Source of the DNA: JABDQA01 sp963824415
GTDB lineage: Bacteria; Desulfobacterota; Desulfobulbia; Desulfobulbales; Desulfocapsaceae
Length of the DNA stretch: 64,000 bases
Direction of reading: 5' to 3'
Assembly (NCBI GenBank): GCA_963824415.1
Contig: CAWGPM010000002.1
Span: 310,001-374,000 of the forward strand
The translations under genes were made by a program, and so were the position numbers. The notes below the pieces were generated by a model. That model saw nothing but the letters and a program-made list of their open reading frames with translations. It ran no database searches and was not told the origin of the DNA. Positions 41,174-50,218 of the stretch are shown here, piece by piece (the stretch's first letter is position 1; every line of letters starts with the position of its first letter).

Positions 41174-42394
41174 ATGAAAAAGTCGATATCTCTACTGGCG
41201 CTAGCATCGTTACTGGTTGCGGGTACAGCTTACGCCTCGGGGTACCGGATTCCGGAGCAGTCAGCCGATTCGGTGGCCAAGGCGGGTGCCCACATTGCCT
41301 CTGCCACCGGTGCGGATTCGAGTTACTACAATCCGGCCAACATGAGCTTCGCCGCTGACGCCTGGCTCAGCGAGATCGATCTGACCTACATCCATCTGAC
41401 GGCGATCGATTACACCGATGCCCGAACCCCTGCCTTCAATGGCACCTCGGAAACCGAGAATTTCCTGCTGCCCACCCTCTTTCTGGTATCGCCCGACTAC
41501 AACAATTTCCGCTTTGGCTTCTCCTTCACTGCACCATTTGGTCTGGCCAAACGCTGGAATGACTACTACCCGTCACTGTTTGCCAAAAAATTCGAACTCC
41601 AGGTATTTGACGCCAACCCCACGGTATCCTACAAGATAAACGATTATTTCTCGCTGGCCGGCGGGGTCAGGATGCTGATGTCCACGGCGACGGCCAGGAA
41701 CGGGGGCGTGCGGCCCGACGGTATCGCCACCTCGCTCGATCTTGAAGGAGACTGGGGGGTTGACTGGGGCTATAACCTGGCGCTGGCAATCAAGCCCAAC
41801 GACGACCTGAACTTTACGGTGACCTATCGCTCCAACGTCGACCTGGAACTCTCCGGCGATGCCAATCTGAGCAGCAATGTTCCGATGCCCCTGGTGATCA
41901 GCACCACCGGCGACGTGACCCTGCCTGCACCGGCGGTCTTTACCCTGGCCGGTGCCTACACCTGGAACGCTTTGACGGTTGAGCTGGCCTGGGACCGGAC
42001 CTTCTGGTCGGAATATGAGTCGTTGGACTTTCAATTCGGCAATCCGATGGCCGAAGCGATTTTCGGTAATCCTATTCCGAAAAACTGGGATGATACCGAT
42101 GCCTTTCGTATCAGTGCATCCTACGCCTTTAATGAAGCCTTTACCGGGATGCTCGGTTTTGCGATCGATTCAAACCCGGTGCCCGAGGCAAACCTGAGTT
42201 TTGAACTGCCCGACTCGGATCCGCTGCTTTTCTCGATCGGCGGCCGCTACAAGATAAACGATAAGACGGAGTTCGCCCTGGGCCTGCTCTATGACTACAA
42301 GGAATCACGCAAAGTCAACAATGGCGTGATAGTCGGTGAATTTGAGAATGCTGCAGCGATCCTGGTCTCTGCCGGGCTGAGCTATAAATTCTGA
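41174..42394 (+). CDS. OmpP1/FadL-family outer-membrane long-chain fatty acid transporter
   Basis: A 406-residue outer-membrane beta barrel with a signal peptide (MKKSISLLALASLLVAGTAYA). The mature protein starts SGYRIPEQSADSVAKAGAHIASA, matching the FadL hatch region, with the conserved SSYYNPANMSF. Alternating strands continue to a terminal aromatic SAGLSYKF, the usual barrel C-terminal phenylalanine. Its role is diffusion of hydrophobic compounds (fatty acids or aromatic hydrocarbons) across the outer membrane. AAGGGAG lies ~6 bp before the ATG. It pairs with the upstream acyl-CoA synthetase, and a perfect 13-bp hairpin lies 29 bp after the stop. Confidence 0.93.
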   Translation: MKKSISLLALASLLVAGTAYASGYRIPEQSADSVAKAGAHIASATGADSSYYNPANMSFAADAWLSEIDLTYIHLTAIDYTDARTPAFNGTSETENFLLPTLFLVSPDYNNFRFGFSFTAPFGLAKRWNDYYPSLFAKKFELQVFDANPTVSYKINDYFSLAGGVRMLMSTATARNGGVRPDGIATSLDLEGDWGVDWGYNLALAIKPNDDLNFTVTYRSNVDLELSGDANLSSNVPMPLVISTTGDVTLPAPAVFTLAGAYTWNALTVELAWDRTFWSEYESLDFQFGNPMAEAIFGNPIPKNWDDTDAFRISASYAFNEAFTGMLGFAIDSNPVPEANLSFELPDSDPLLFSIGGRYKINDKTEFALGLLYDYKESRKVNNGVIVGEFENAAAILVSAGLSYKF

Positions 42395-42422
42395 TAACCG
42401 CAGATAGTCAGGGCCTATGCTG

Positions 42423-42455
42423 GTACCCCCGGACCGCTCAATGGTCCGGGGGTAC
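42423..42455. terminator. Perfect 13-bp stem-loop between convergent genes
   Basis: GTACCCCCGGACC pairs with GGTCCGGGGGTAC around the 7-nt loop GCTCAAT. It lies 29 bp past the FadL stop and about 60 bp past the stop of the convergent M50 gene. No T-run follows, but the very stable stem suggests a bidirectional terminator. Confidence 0.75.
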
Positions 42456-42513
42456 GCGGTTTAGGCTGCTTCCCGATTTGCAGTTTCGATGCGCTGTTCG
42501 TTTCCGGAAAGAA

Positions 42514-43143
42514 TCAGGCCAGCAGTAGATTGTTGGCGAATCTGATCACCGGAAAGATCACCGTGGAGAGCACTCCGCTGAAGGCCAGTAACAAGATCAC
42601 GAGAAAGCCGTAGCGCTCGAACGAGGCGTAGGTGCGGGCCAGGTTCTCCGGCAGCAGACCGGTCATTATTCTGCTTCCGTCCAGCGGCGGAATCGGCAGG
42701 AAGTTGAAAATACACAAGACCAGGTTGATCCAGATGGAAGCGACCAGCATATGGGAGAGTGGCAGCAGTATCGCCTCCATGGCGGCCGAATAAGGGATAA
42801 AGGCGGCCATGCCGATCAGTGATTTGAGCAGCACGGCGCTGATCACCGCCAGCACCAGATTGGTTACCGGGCCCGCCAGCGCCACCCAGAGCATGTCTTT
42901 GCGCGGGTTCTTGAAATAAGCCGGGTTGACCGGCACCGGCTTGGCCCAGCCGAATTTGATAAGGAAGAAGGCGATGGTGCCGATCGGGTCGAGATGGCTC
43001 AACGGGTTCAGGGTCAGCCTGCCGGCGTTGCGGGCGGTCGGGTCGCCGAGCCGGTAGGCGATGTAGCCGTGGGCGTACTCGTGCAGGGTCAGGGCCAGGA
43101 GCAGTGGCGGTGCCATGATAATGAGCTGGGTGATGGAATTCAT
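42514..43143 (-). CDS. Site-2-protease-type membrane metalloprotease (M50, YwhC-like)
   Basis: A 209-residue integral membrane zinc protease with about five to six helices. The first zinc motif is LTLHEYAHGYIAYRLGD (HExxH at residues 21-25), followed by RLTLNPLSHLDPIGT. The third ligand lies in the NFLPIPPLDGSRI motif. There is no PDZ domain, so it belongs to the short S2P branch of unknown substrate rather than being RseP. It stands alone, upstream of nothing on its strand except the tRNA nucleotidyltransferase-type gene 125 bp away. The ATG at 43143 begins MNSITQLIIMAPPLL. Confidence 0.9.
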   Translation of the reverse strand: MNSITQLIIMAPPLLLALTLHEYAHGYIAYRLGDPTARNAGRLTLNPLSHLDPIGTIAFFLIKFGWAKPVPVNPAYFKNPRKDMLWVALAGPVTNLVLAVISAVLLKSLIGMAAFIPYSAAMEAILLPLSHMLVASIWINLVLCIFNFLPIPPLDGSRIMTGLLPENLARTYASFERYGFLVILLLAFSGVLSTVIFPVIRFANNLLLA

Positions 43144-43268
43144 TATACCTCGTGCTGACTAGTTGTTTGTTTCTTCGATAGACTCACTTGTAGAGTAAGC
43201 ATCGCCGGGCCTGAAATAAATCTTTTTTAAGCAGGTTGATGCTTCCCGGGAAGGATCGATAGTCTGGT

Positions 43269-45947
43269 TTATGGCTCAGCAGGCAGGGGGTGGCGGTGCT
43301 TGAGCAGTTCAATTTCTTCCTGCCGGGTCGAAACCGTCTCATCCAGGCGGGCCAGCAGAAGCGTTTCCAGCAGCGTTTTGAAAAGCGGCCCGGGCTGATA
43401 GCCCATATCCTTGAGGTCGTCGCCGTTGAGCAGCGGCTGCTGCAGCCTGAGCGAGGTTACGTAGCTCGACACAGCCTGCTTGACCTCACTCTTTCGGGCA
43501 AGCGCAATCAGGTAGAGCAGTCCTTCGATATTGAGATCGCGCAGCGCAGTGAAGATTTCGCTGTTTTTCAAATGCTTTCTCCGGGACAGAAAGACGGCGG
43601 TTTTATCCGCCAGGTTTTTTTCGTTGATCAGGAAAATCTTCATCTTCGGGGCCAGTTGAAAGCGGTTGCAGAAATTGATCAGCACGGTGACCGGCGACCT
43701 GCCCATGATGGTCAGCAGATAGACGATCCAGGGCTCGAAGGTGTCTTCGAGGTAGAGCAGCTTGAACCAGGAGATCGCCTGCTCGGCCTGTTTGAGAGAG
43801 TTGTCCAAACGCTGATCGATGGCGAGATGCGGTTTGAGATCCGGCCAGAGATAGGTAAACAGGCCCAGTTCTTCCAGCCGCAGGATTGCCGATACACCTT
43901 GTTCCTCGTTGAGCAGAATCTTGAGTTCTGAAAAAAAACGCGGGTCATCCGACTTGCCGAACAGGTTCATCTTCACCGCGTTGTTGATCAGCCGCTGGGT
44001 ATGCTTGACGATAATGAAATCCATCCGCTGCTCAAAACGAATGGCCCGGAAGATTCTGGTCGGGTCGTCCACAAAGCTCAGGTTGTGCAGCACCTTGATA
44101 GCGTGCTGTTTGAGATCGTTCTGGCTGTTGAAAAAATCGATCAGTTTGCCGAATTGATCCCGGTTGAGCTGGATGGCCATCGCGTTTATGGTGAAATCGC
44201 GCCGATACAAATCGAGCTTGATCGAGGAGAGCTCAACCGTGGGCAGCGCGGCCGGATATTCATAATATTCGAGGCGGGCGGTGGCCACATCGAGTTTCAA
44301 GCCGCTGGGCAGCACCACGGTTGCGGTACCGAAGCGTTCATGAGTCCTGACTCTGCCGTTGAGCTGCTCCGCCAGGGTCCGGGCAAAGGTGATGCCGTCG
44401 CCTTCGATGACGATATCAAGATCCATATTGGTCTTCTTGAGCAGCAGGTCCCTGACAAATCCGCCAACCACGAAAGCATTGGCATTGACGGTGTCGGCTA
44501 CTTCCCCGATCTGCTGGAGCAGGACGATGATGTCCCTCTCCAGGCTCGAGGTCAGCAGCTGGGTAAGGTTGCGGCTGCGCTCCAGGGACGGGTAATTCTC
44601 TTCGTGCAGCAGGTTCTTGGGCAGGTTGGCCGGATCGTTCACCAGTCGGTTGAGCAGATCGGTTCTGGTGATGATGCCCTTGAGTTCGCGCTCGTGCACG
44701 ATCGGGATCAGACGCTGCCGATGTTCGATGATAATCTCCTGAATATCAGCCAGTGTGGCGTTCAGTGACAGCACTTCGACATCGCTGGCCATATAGTCCT
44801 GGACCGGCTGATCGCCGAGGTCGTGGCTGATCGCCCGTTCCACCATCTGCCGCGAGATGATGCCGAGGATGAACGGCTCGTTGGAGTGGGGCGCCGGTTC
44901 ATACTGGGGAACGACCACCATCGCGTTGATATTGTACCTCGACATCAGGGCTTTGGCGTGGAACAGGGTCGCATTTTCCGGAGCGGTGATTGCCGGAGAG
45001 GTCATCATCTCCCGGGCGATGGCCTGGGGCCGTATATGGCGGTGCAGGCTGCGGACCAGCTGTTCGTGGGCCTCGACATGGCTCATGTCCTTCATCGTCG
45101 CTGAGGCTGCCGTCGCATGCCCGCCGCCGTCGAAGTCGCGGGCAATGGCACCGACGTTGACGTCGGGGATCCTGCTGCGGGCAATCAGATAGGTCCTGCC
45201 GCCCATAGTGACGATAGTGAACAGCACATCGAGGTTCTCCATGGTCAGGAACCGTTTGACGATCAGGGAAAAATCGTCGACGTAATGGGGCAGCGACAGG
45301 GTGGCGATCACCACGGAAATATCCTGGATGGTGATCCGGCTGGCGCTTTTGACCAGCTCATTGAGGTAGCCCACCTGCTGTGAGGTGAGATCATGGCTGA
45401 TGAATTGGGAGATTACGTCGAGTTTGGCCCCCTTCTCCAGCAGCCAGGCTGCAGCCCGCATGTCGTCCGGCGTAGTGGTCAGGTGGGTCAGCGACCCGGT
45501 GTCTTCATAGATGCCAAGGCTGAAAATGGTGGCCTCTTCTGCACTGACGGCGATGTCTTTCTCACGCAGGATTTCGGCGAGCAGGGTCATGGTTGAACCG
45601 ACATCTCTGATCACTTCCAGATCACCACGGAGGTCGCCGTCGCTTTTCGGGTGATGATCGTAGAGATGAAGGGATATACCCGGATTTTTCAGGCAGGCGG
45701 CCAGCGGCCCGATCCGGGCCGCTGTTCTGGTATCGACGACGACCAGTGAGGTGACGCTCGAGAGTATGATCTGTTTAGCCTTCAGAAATTCGTATCGATA
45801 AAGCAGGGTCTGGGAGATGAAGTCCCGCAGGGTCTTTTCCTGGGATCCGGGAAAAACCAGCAGCCCGTCCGGATAGAGCTTCTGGGCCGCAATCATCGAG
45901 GCCATGCCGTCGAAATCGGCATTGATGTGGGTGGTTATGATGCGCAT
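43269..45947 (-). CDS. tRNA nucleotidyltransferase fused to DHH phosphoesterase and CBS domains
   Basis: An 892-residue multidomain protein. Residues 1-~310 are a DHH/DHHA1 phosphoesterase: THINADFDGMAS, VVDTRT, YDHHPKSDG, then a GGGHATAAS-type motif. Residues ~310-440 are two CBS domains (MTSPAITAPENATL and MASDVEVLSLNATL openings). Residues ~470-870 form the class II nucleotidyltransferase: VVGGFVRDLLL, MDLDIVIEGDG, FTINAMAIQL and PTRIFRAIRFEQR. Such fusions are known in Desulfobacterota and Aquificota, where CCA addition may be split between two enzymes; whether this one adds A, C or both is not visible. The ATG at 45947 is only 10 bp from repeat copy B, which therefore supplies its 5' leader. 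Confidence 0.92.
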   Translation of the reverse strand: MRIITTHINADFDGMASMIAAQKLYPDGLLVFPGSQEKTLRDFISQTLLYRYEFLKAKQIILSSVTSLVVVDTRTAARIGPLAACLKNPGISLHLYDHHPKSDGDLRGDLEVIRDVGSTMTLLAEILREKDIAVSAEEATIFSLGIYEDTGSLTHLTTTPDDMRAAAWLLEKGAKLDVISQFISHDLTSQQVGYLNELVKSASRITIQDISVVIATLSLPHYVDDFSLIVKRFLTMENLDVLFTIVTMGGRTYLIARSRIPDVNVGAIARDFDGGGHATAASATMKDMSHVEAHEQLVRSLHRHIRPQAIAREMMTSPAITAPENATLFHAKALMSRYNINAMVVVPQYEPAPHSNEPFILGIISRQMVERAISHDLGDQPVQDYMASDVEVLSLNATLADIQEIIIEHRQRLIPIVHERELKGIITRTDLLNRLVNDPANLPKNLLHEENYPSLERSRNLTQLLTSSLERDIIVLLQQIGEVADTVNANAFVVGGFVRDLLLKKTNMDLDIVIEGDGITFARTLAEQLNGRVRTHERFGTATVVLPSGLKLDVATARLEYYEYPAALPTVELSSIKLDLYRRDFTINAMAIQLNRDQFGKLIDFFNSQNDLKQHAIKVLHNLSFVDDPTRIFRAIRFEQRMDFIIVKHTQRLINNAVKMNLFGKSDDPRFFSELKILLNEEQGVSAILRLEELGLFTYLWPDLKPHLAIDQRLDNSLKQAEQAISWFKLLYLEDTFEPWIVYLLTIMGRSPVTVLINFCNRFQLAPKMKIFLINEKNLADKTAVFLSRRKHLKNSEIFTALRDLNIEGLLYLIALARKSEVKQAVSSYVTSLRLQQPLLNGDDLKDMGYQPGPLFKTLLETLLLARLDETVSTRQEEIELLKHRHPLPAEP

Positions 45948-45957
45948 GACATATCAG

Positions 45958-46210
45958 CCTGGCGTTCACGAGTTGAGACGGCCTGCTAGCCAAGGAGACT
46001 GGGGGAAGGCAATATACGTAATATGCCTTTCCTAAAAGAGACGCGGGGTAGCAGGTCGTATCGACTCGCCCAAAGGGTGCAAATACGGCCTTTCATCACT
46101 GCTTCTAAATAGTACAAACGGTAGCATCGACATAATTACAAAATAACTGCATAAAATATTGATATTGTTAATATATAAATAACATTTATTACTTTTCATG
46201 AAATATTCAA
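45958..46210. repeat. MITE-like element, copy B (253 bp)
   Basis: This second full-length copy is flanked by perfect 5-bp direct repeats ATCAG (45953-45957 and 46211-46215). The left end is CCTGGCGTTCACGAG and the right end, inverted, TTGAATATTTCATG. Internal stems match copy A: CGGCCTGCTA/TAGCAGGTCG (45979-45988 with 46049-46058, one G-U pair), GGGAAGGC/GCCTTTCC and ATAT/ATAT. Stem bases differ from copy A in ways that keep pairing. It contains no ORF. It separates the tRNA nucleotidyltransferase start from the recombinase stop at 46310. Confidence 0.85.
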
Positions 46211-46309
46211 ATCAGTGGACCGCAGTACAGCAAAAGCGTTGGTCGCTGAGCTGATTTGGTAGTGATTATGAACAACTATAGCGGTTGCACACGTTTAATG
46301 CAATGGCCC

Positions 46310-47179
46310 TCAGCTGCGCGGATGAAAAGAGCGGTGGATTGCTTTGAGCCGGTCCTGGTCTATATGGGTGTAGATCTGGGTGGTCGAAATATCGGCGTGG
46401 CCGAGCATCATCTGGACCGCACGCAGGTCTGCTCCTCCTGCCAGCAGGTGGGTGGCGAACGAGTGCCGCAGGGTGTGCGGGGAGATATTTTTACTGATGC
46501 CCGCTGCCCGTGCCTGCTCCGAGATGATCTGCCAGAACCGGGCCCGGCTCATCGGCCGGGCCCGCCCGGTGACGAACAGATAGGTGGAACTCTTGCCTTT
46601 GAGTATGTGCGGGCGGGCCTCGGCCATATAGGTCTGGACCGCTTCCCGGGCAGTCTGGCCGAACGGTACCAGCCGTTCCTTATTGCCTTTGCCGATCACT
46701 TTCAGAAAGCCCGAGCTCAGGTTGCAGCCGGCCAGCGGCAGGTTGACCAGTTCGGAAACCCGCAGTCCGGTGGAATAGAGCAGCAGCAGCATGGTATGGT
46801 TGCGCAGCATCAGCGGAGGAGGGGCGGCCGGCAGCTTCAGCAGAGTGTTGACCTCGTCGATGGTCAAGGCCTTGGGCAGCGATCTGCCGCTTTTGGGTAG
46901 ATCGACCGTGGCAAACGGGTTTTTGTCGATATGCAGATGGAGGACGAGAAAGGTAAAAAATGAATTCAGGGCGGATACCCGTCTGGCGTTGCTCCGGTTC
47001 GAAACAGAGCGCGACCGGCAGGAGATGAGAAATCCGTGGATCAGCTCAAGGCGCACCTCGTTGAGCTCGGTGACGCCTTTGCCGGTGATGAAACCAAGAA
47101 AAAATCTGATATCGCTGTCATAAGCCGCAGCGGTATTTTCAGAAAGTCTCCTTTCGGAGATGAGGTGGCGTAAAAACAA
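46310..47179 (-). CDS. XerD/XerC-type tyrosine recombinase
   Basis: A 289-residue site-specific recombinase. The N-terminal core-binding domain (LISERRLSENTAAAYDSDIRFFLGF) precedes the catalytic domain with LLYSTGLRVSELVNL (Arg), KGNKERLVPF (Lys), PHTLRHSFATHLLAGGADLRAVQMMLGH (His, Arg, His) and the nucleophile STTQIYTHID (Tyr). The likely role is chromosome dimer resolution at a dif site. The start is uncertain: the only in-frame candidates are TTG at 47179 and non-ATG codons upstream. The reading continues sensibly upstream (ELPARFSALLD), so the true start may be further 5'. It follows rpsU by 126 bp. Confidence 0.92.
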   Translation of the reverse strand: MFLRHLISERRLSENTAAAYDSDIRFFLGFITGKGVTELNEVRLELIHGFLISCRSRSVSNRSNARRVSALNSFFTFLVLHLHIDKNPFATVDLPKSGRSLPKALTIDEVNTLLKLPAAPPPLMLRNHTMLLLLYSTGLRVSELVNLPLAGCNLSSGFLKVIGKGNKERLVPFGQTAREAVQTYMAEARPHILKGKSSTYLFVTGRARPMSRARFWQIISEQARAAGISKNISPHTLRHSFATHLLAGGADLRAVQMMLGHADISTTQIYTHIDQDRLKAIHRSFHPRS

Positions 47180-47304
47180 GTCCAGCAGGGCGCTGAATCG
47201 AGCGGGGAGTTCCGGGTGTTTGGGTTGCTTTGTGATCGTGTTGTGGCAGTCTGGTCCCCGCCTGCGCTCAGCGGCAGCAGGCGAGGAGTAGATTCAGCAA
47301 CGGA

Positions 47305-47499
47305 TTACAGGGACTTTCTCATGCGGTTGAACTTGCGCAGCTTGCGCCGGGCTTCGGCCTGCTTGCGGCGCTTCTTGACGCTGGGCTTCTCGTAATATTC
47401 ACGTCGCTTCAGCTCTCGCTTGATTCCGTCGATCTGAAGCTTTTTCTTCAACTGCCTGATGGCAAATTCGAGGTCGCCCCGAACTTCAACTTCTATCAT
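47305..47499 (-). CDS. rpsU: Small ribosomal subunit protein bS21
   Basis: A 64-residue basic ribosomal protein. The opening MIEVEVRGDLEFAIRQLKKK and the helix-rich REYYEKPSVKKRRKQAEARRK, ending KFNRMRKSL, match the bS21 consensus in full. It takes part in 30S initiation on structured messages. The ATG at 47499 follows GGAGATACAG. No dnaG/rpoD macromolecular-synthesis operon follows; xerD lies downstream instead. Confidence 0.95.
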   Translation of the reverse strand: MIEVEVRGDLEFAIRQLKKKLQIDGIKRELKRREYYEKPSVKKRRKQAEARRKLRKFNRMRKSL

Positions 47500-47617
47500 C
47501 TGTATCTCCGTTTGGCGTTTAAATATTGCGTAAAATCATTTAATGGTAATAGCCAACATGGTCGACTTTTTTTGACGGCAATCTCTCTATATAAAACGAT
47601 GTCCGTTATCTGTCAAA

Positions 47618-49045
47618 CTATTTTTCAGAAGCTAGTCCCGCCGGTCTGCTGGATGACTGTTGATCCGGAAAAATTTTTCCCGGGTTTAAGATATTGTTCG
47701 GATCGAAGAGTTGCTTGATCCGCGTCATCAAGCCGATAGTGGCATCATTTAATTCAAAACCCAGATAGGGCGACTTGGAAAAGCCGATGCCGTGCTCACC
47801 AGACAGGGTACCATCCAGGGCGATGGTCTGTCTGAAGAGGCGCTCCTTGGCGATTTCACCGCGGCGGGCCTGTTCGGGATCGCTGCGGTCAAGCATGATA
47901 TTGACGTGGATGTTGCCGTCTCCGGCATGACCGAAGGTCAAAATGATCAGGCCCAGCTCGTTGGACATTTCCTCTGTAAACTCAACGAGTTCGGGGATCC
48001 TCGATCTGGGCACGGCCACATCCTCAGCGATTTTGTTGGGCCGCAGTTTCAGGGCCGAGGGCGAGATAGACCGGCGGGCCTGCCAGATTTCCTCGACCTC
48101 CTGCTCGTCGTCGGCCTGGCGCAGGGTGAACTCACTACGGTCCATCAACAGCCGGCGCAGCCTGTCCGCCTGTTCATCGACCTGCCGCTGTTCTCCATCG
48201 ATCTCCACGATCAGCAGGGCCTCCACCTCCGGCGCGGGAGGGTCGGTCAGAAATGACGAGACGGTGGTGATCGCGGTTTTGTCCATATACTCCAAAGTAC
48301 ACGGTTTGATATTGGCATTGAGGATTTCAGAGACCATTTCGGTGGTGCGCCGCAGCGAGGTCGAGGTGAGCATAAAGGTCAGCTTATGGGGCGGCAGTGG
48401 CAGCAGGCGCAGGATGAGGCGGGTGATGATGCCCAGGGTACCTTCCGAACCGATGAACAGCCGGGTCAGGTCGTAGCCGGTGACGCTCTTTTCGGTGCGG
48501 GCCCCGGCGGTGACTATCTCACCTGAGGCAAGCACGACTTCGAGCCCGATGATATAGTCCTTGGTCACCCCGTATTTGACCGCGGACGGGCCTCCGGCGC
48601 ATTCGGCCGCATTACCCCCAATCGAACAGTACTTCATGCTGGCGGGGTCTACCGGATAGAACAGCCCCTGCCTTCGGGCGGCCCGCTGCAGCTCGGCGGT
48701 GATCACGCCCGGTTCGACAATAGCGATCTGGTTGTCGGTGTCGAGCTCGACGATGCGGTTGAGCCTGGTCATCGCCATCACGATACCGCCGGCCAAGGGG
48801 ACGACGCCACCGGTCATACCGGTGCCGGCTCCCCGGGGGGTTACCGGTATCCGATGGCGGGAGGCGACTTTCATGACCTCACTGACCTGGGTGGTGTTTT
48901 CCGGAAAAACGACCGCCTCGGGCAGGTGCGGTTTGGCGGTGCCGTCATAGCTGTAGCAGTGCAGGTCTTCGATTCTGGTGGTAAGGTTTGCAGAGCCGAG
49001 GATTGCTTTTAACTGATCGATGATATGAGAAGGTATTGCAGTCAT
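47618..49045 (-). CDS. FAD-linked oxidase, GlcD/D-lactate dehydrogenase type
   Basis: A 475-residue flavoprotein of the vanillyl-alcohol-oxidase fold. The FAD-binding domain includes VTPRGAGTGMTGG, IVEPGVITAEL, SIGGNAAECAGGPSAVKYG and LFIGSEGTLGIIT. The C-terminal substrate domain has GHAGDGNIHVNIM and SGEHGIGFSK. It is closest by eye to GlcD or a D-lactate/glycolate dehydrogenase oxidising 2-hydroxy acids. GlcD partners GlcE and GlcF are not adjacent, so electrons may pass to a partner elsewhere. It is divergent from ddl with a 137-bp gap. Confidence 0.9.
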   Translation of the reverse strand: MTAIPSHIIDQLKAILGSANLTTRIEDLHCYSYDGTAKPHLPEAVVFPENTTQVSEVMKVASRHRIPVTPRGAGTGMTGGVVPLAGGIVMAMTRLNRIVELDTDNQIAIVEPGVITAELQRAARRQGLFYPVDPASMKYCSIGGNAAECAGGPSAVKYGVTKDYIIGLEVVLASGEIVTAGARTEKSVTGYDLTRLFIGSEGTLGIITRLILRLLPLPPHKLTFMLTSTSLRRTTEMVSEILNANIKPCTLEYMDKTAITTVSSFLTDPPAPEVEALLIVEIDGEQRQVDEQADRLRRLLMDRSEFTLRQADDEQEVEEIWQARRSISPSALKLRPNKIAEDVAVPRSRIPELVEFTEEMSNELGLIILTFGHAGDGNIHVNIMLDRSDPEQARRGEIAKERLFRQTIALDGTLSGEHGIGFSKSPYLGFELNDATIGLMTRIKQLFDPNNILNPGKIFPDQQSSSRPAGLASEK

Positions 49046-49182
49046 CAGCGTTTCGATTTAGGTTGATGGAAAACGAGTCATGAATCAGGACAACAACCAT
49101 ACCCGAGAAACGGCCGTGGTGCCATAGCAAAGCCCGAGCATCAGGCTCATCACTGACCAACCTCTGAGTAACAGGTGCATCC

Positions 49183-50142
49183 ATGGGAGCAGATAAGAAG
49201 ATGTGTATCGCCCTGCTGGCCGGCGGTAAATCCGGCGAACGGGAGGTTTCCCTGAGCGGCGCGGCAATATTTGAAGAGGCGCTCGATCCGGAAAAATACA
49301 CGATAAAACGATACGATCCCGCTACTGACCTGGCCCGGTTGGCCGAGGACGCAGCCAGCATCGATTTTGCCTTTATCCTGCTGCACGGCCTTTTCGGCGA
49401 GGACGGTTCGGTGCAAGGCATGCTCGATCTGCTCGATATCCCCTACCAGGGTTCAGGTATATTAGGCAGCGCGGTGGCGATGGACAAGAATCTGGCAAAA
49501 CAGCTCTATCAGCTGGCCGGTATCCCGGTAGCCGACTGGCGGGTGGTCACCACAATGGAGCCCGCCCAGTGCGAGGAAATGGCTCAGGCCATGGGACTGC
49601 CGCTGGTGATCAAACCGGTCCGGGACGGTTCCAGTCTCGGCCTGACCATCGCCCGCAGCGTCGATCAGGTCCGGGAAGGAATCGAGCTGGCTTTGAAAAA
49701 CGATCACCGGGTGATGGTCGAGCAGTATATCGACGGCCGGGAGATCACCGTGTCAGTGATCGGCAATGAGCTGCCCGAAGCGATGCCGGTCATCGAAATT
49801 GTGCCCGGCGAGGGCTATGAGTTTTTTGACTACAATGCCAAGTACCTGCCGGGTGCCTCCAAAGAGATCTGTCCCGCGGAGATCGACGAGGATCTGACCA
49901 GAACTGCCCAGCAATACGGGGTCCTGGCCCACCGGGTGCTGCACCTGCTGGGCTACTCCCGCAGCGATATGATTATCGCCGCCGATCGTACCATCTACAT
50001 TCTGGAAACCAATACCATACCGGGTATGACCAGAACGAGCCTGCTGCCGCAGTCGGCTGCGGCCCATGGCCTCGATTATCCCCGACTTCTCGAGCGTTTG
50101 ATCGAACTCGGGCTGGAAGCAAAAGGCGCAGGACGTGACTAG
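49183..50142 (+). CDS. ddl: D-alanine--D-alanine ligase
   Basis: A 319-residue ATP-grasp ligase that makes the D-Ala-D-Ala dipeptide for peptidoglycan. The opening MCIALLAGGKSGEREVSLSGA, HGLFGEDGSVQGML, GSGILGSAVAMDKN, VIKPVRDGSSLGLT and ETNTIPGMTRTSLLPQSAAAHG are diagnostic. The start may be 49183 or the ATG at 49201, which gives a more typical N-terminus; both have partial ribosome-binding sites. The stop is immediately followed by the 39-bp inverted repeat at 50143, which may act as terminator. Confidence 0.94.
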   Translation: MGADKKMCIALLAGGKSGEREVSLSGAAIFEEALDPEKYTIKRYDPATDLARLAEDAASIDFAFILLHGLFGEDGSVQGMLDLLDIPYQGSGILGSAVAMDKNLAKQLYQLAGIPVADWRVVTTMEPAQCEEMAQAMGLPLVIKPVRDGSSLGLTIARSVDQVREGIELALKNDHRVMVEQYIDGREITVSVIGNELPEAMPVIEIVPGEGYEFFDYNAKYLPGASKEICPAEIDEDLTRTAQQYGVLAHRVLHLLGYSRSDMIIAADRTIYILETNTIPGMTRTSLLPQSAAAHGLDYPRLLERLIELGLEAKGAGRD

Positions 50143-50181
50143 CCTGACGTTCATGGAAAAACAACTCGTGAACTATTCAGG
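50143..50181. repeat. Palindromic relic of the MITE-like family ends
   Basis: CCTGACGTTCA on the left and TGAACTATTCAGG on the right form an inverted repeat. The left arm equals the left end of the repeat relic at 56469, and the right arm, inverted (CCTGAATAGTTCACGAGTTG), matches the left end of copies A and B. It lies right after the ddl stop and could act as a terminator. It looks like two element ends joined with the middle deleted. Confidence 0.6.
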
Positions 50182-50218
50182 CAAACCTGACAGGATCAGT
50201 TGGGACTGGAGAGCTGCT

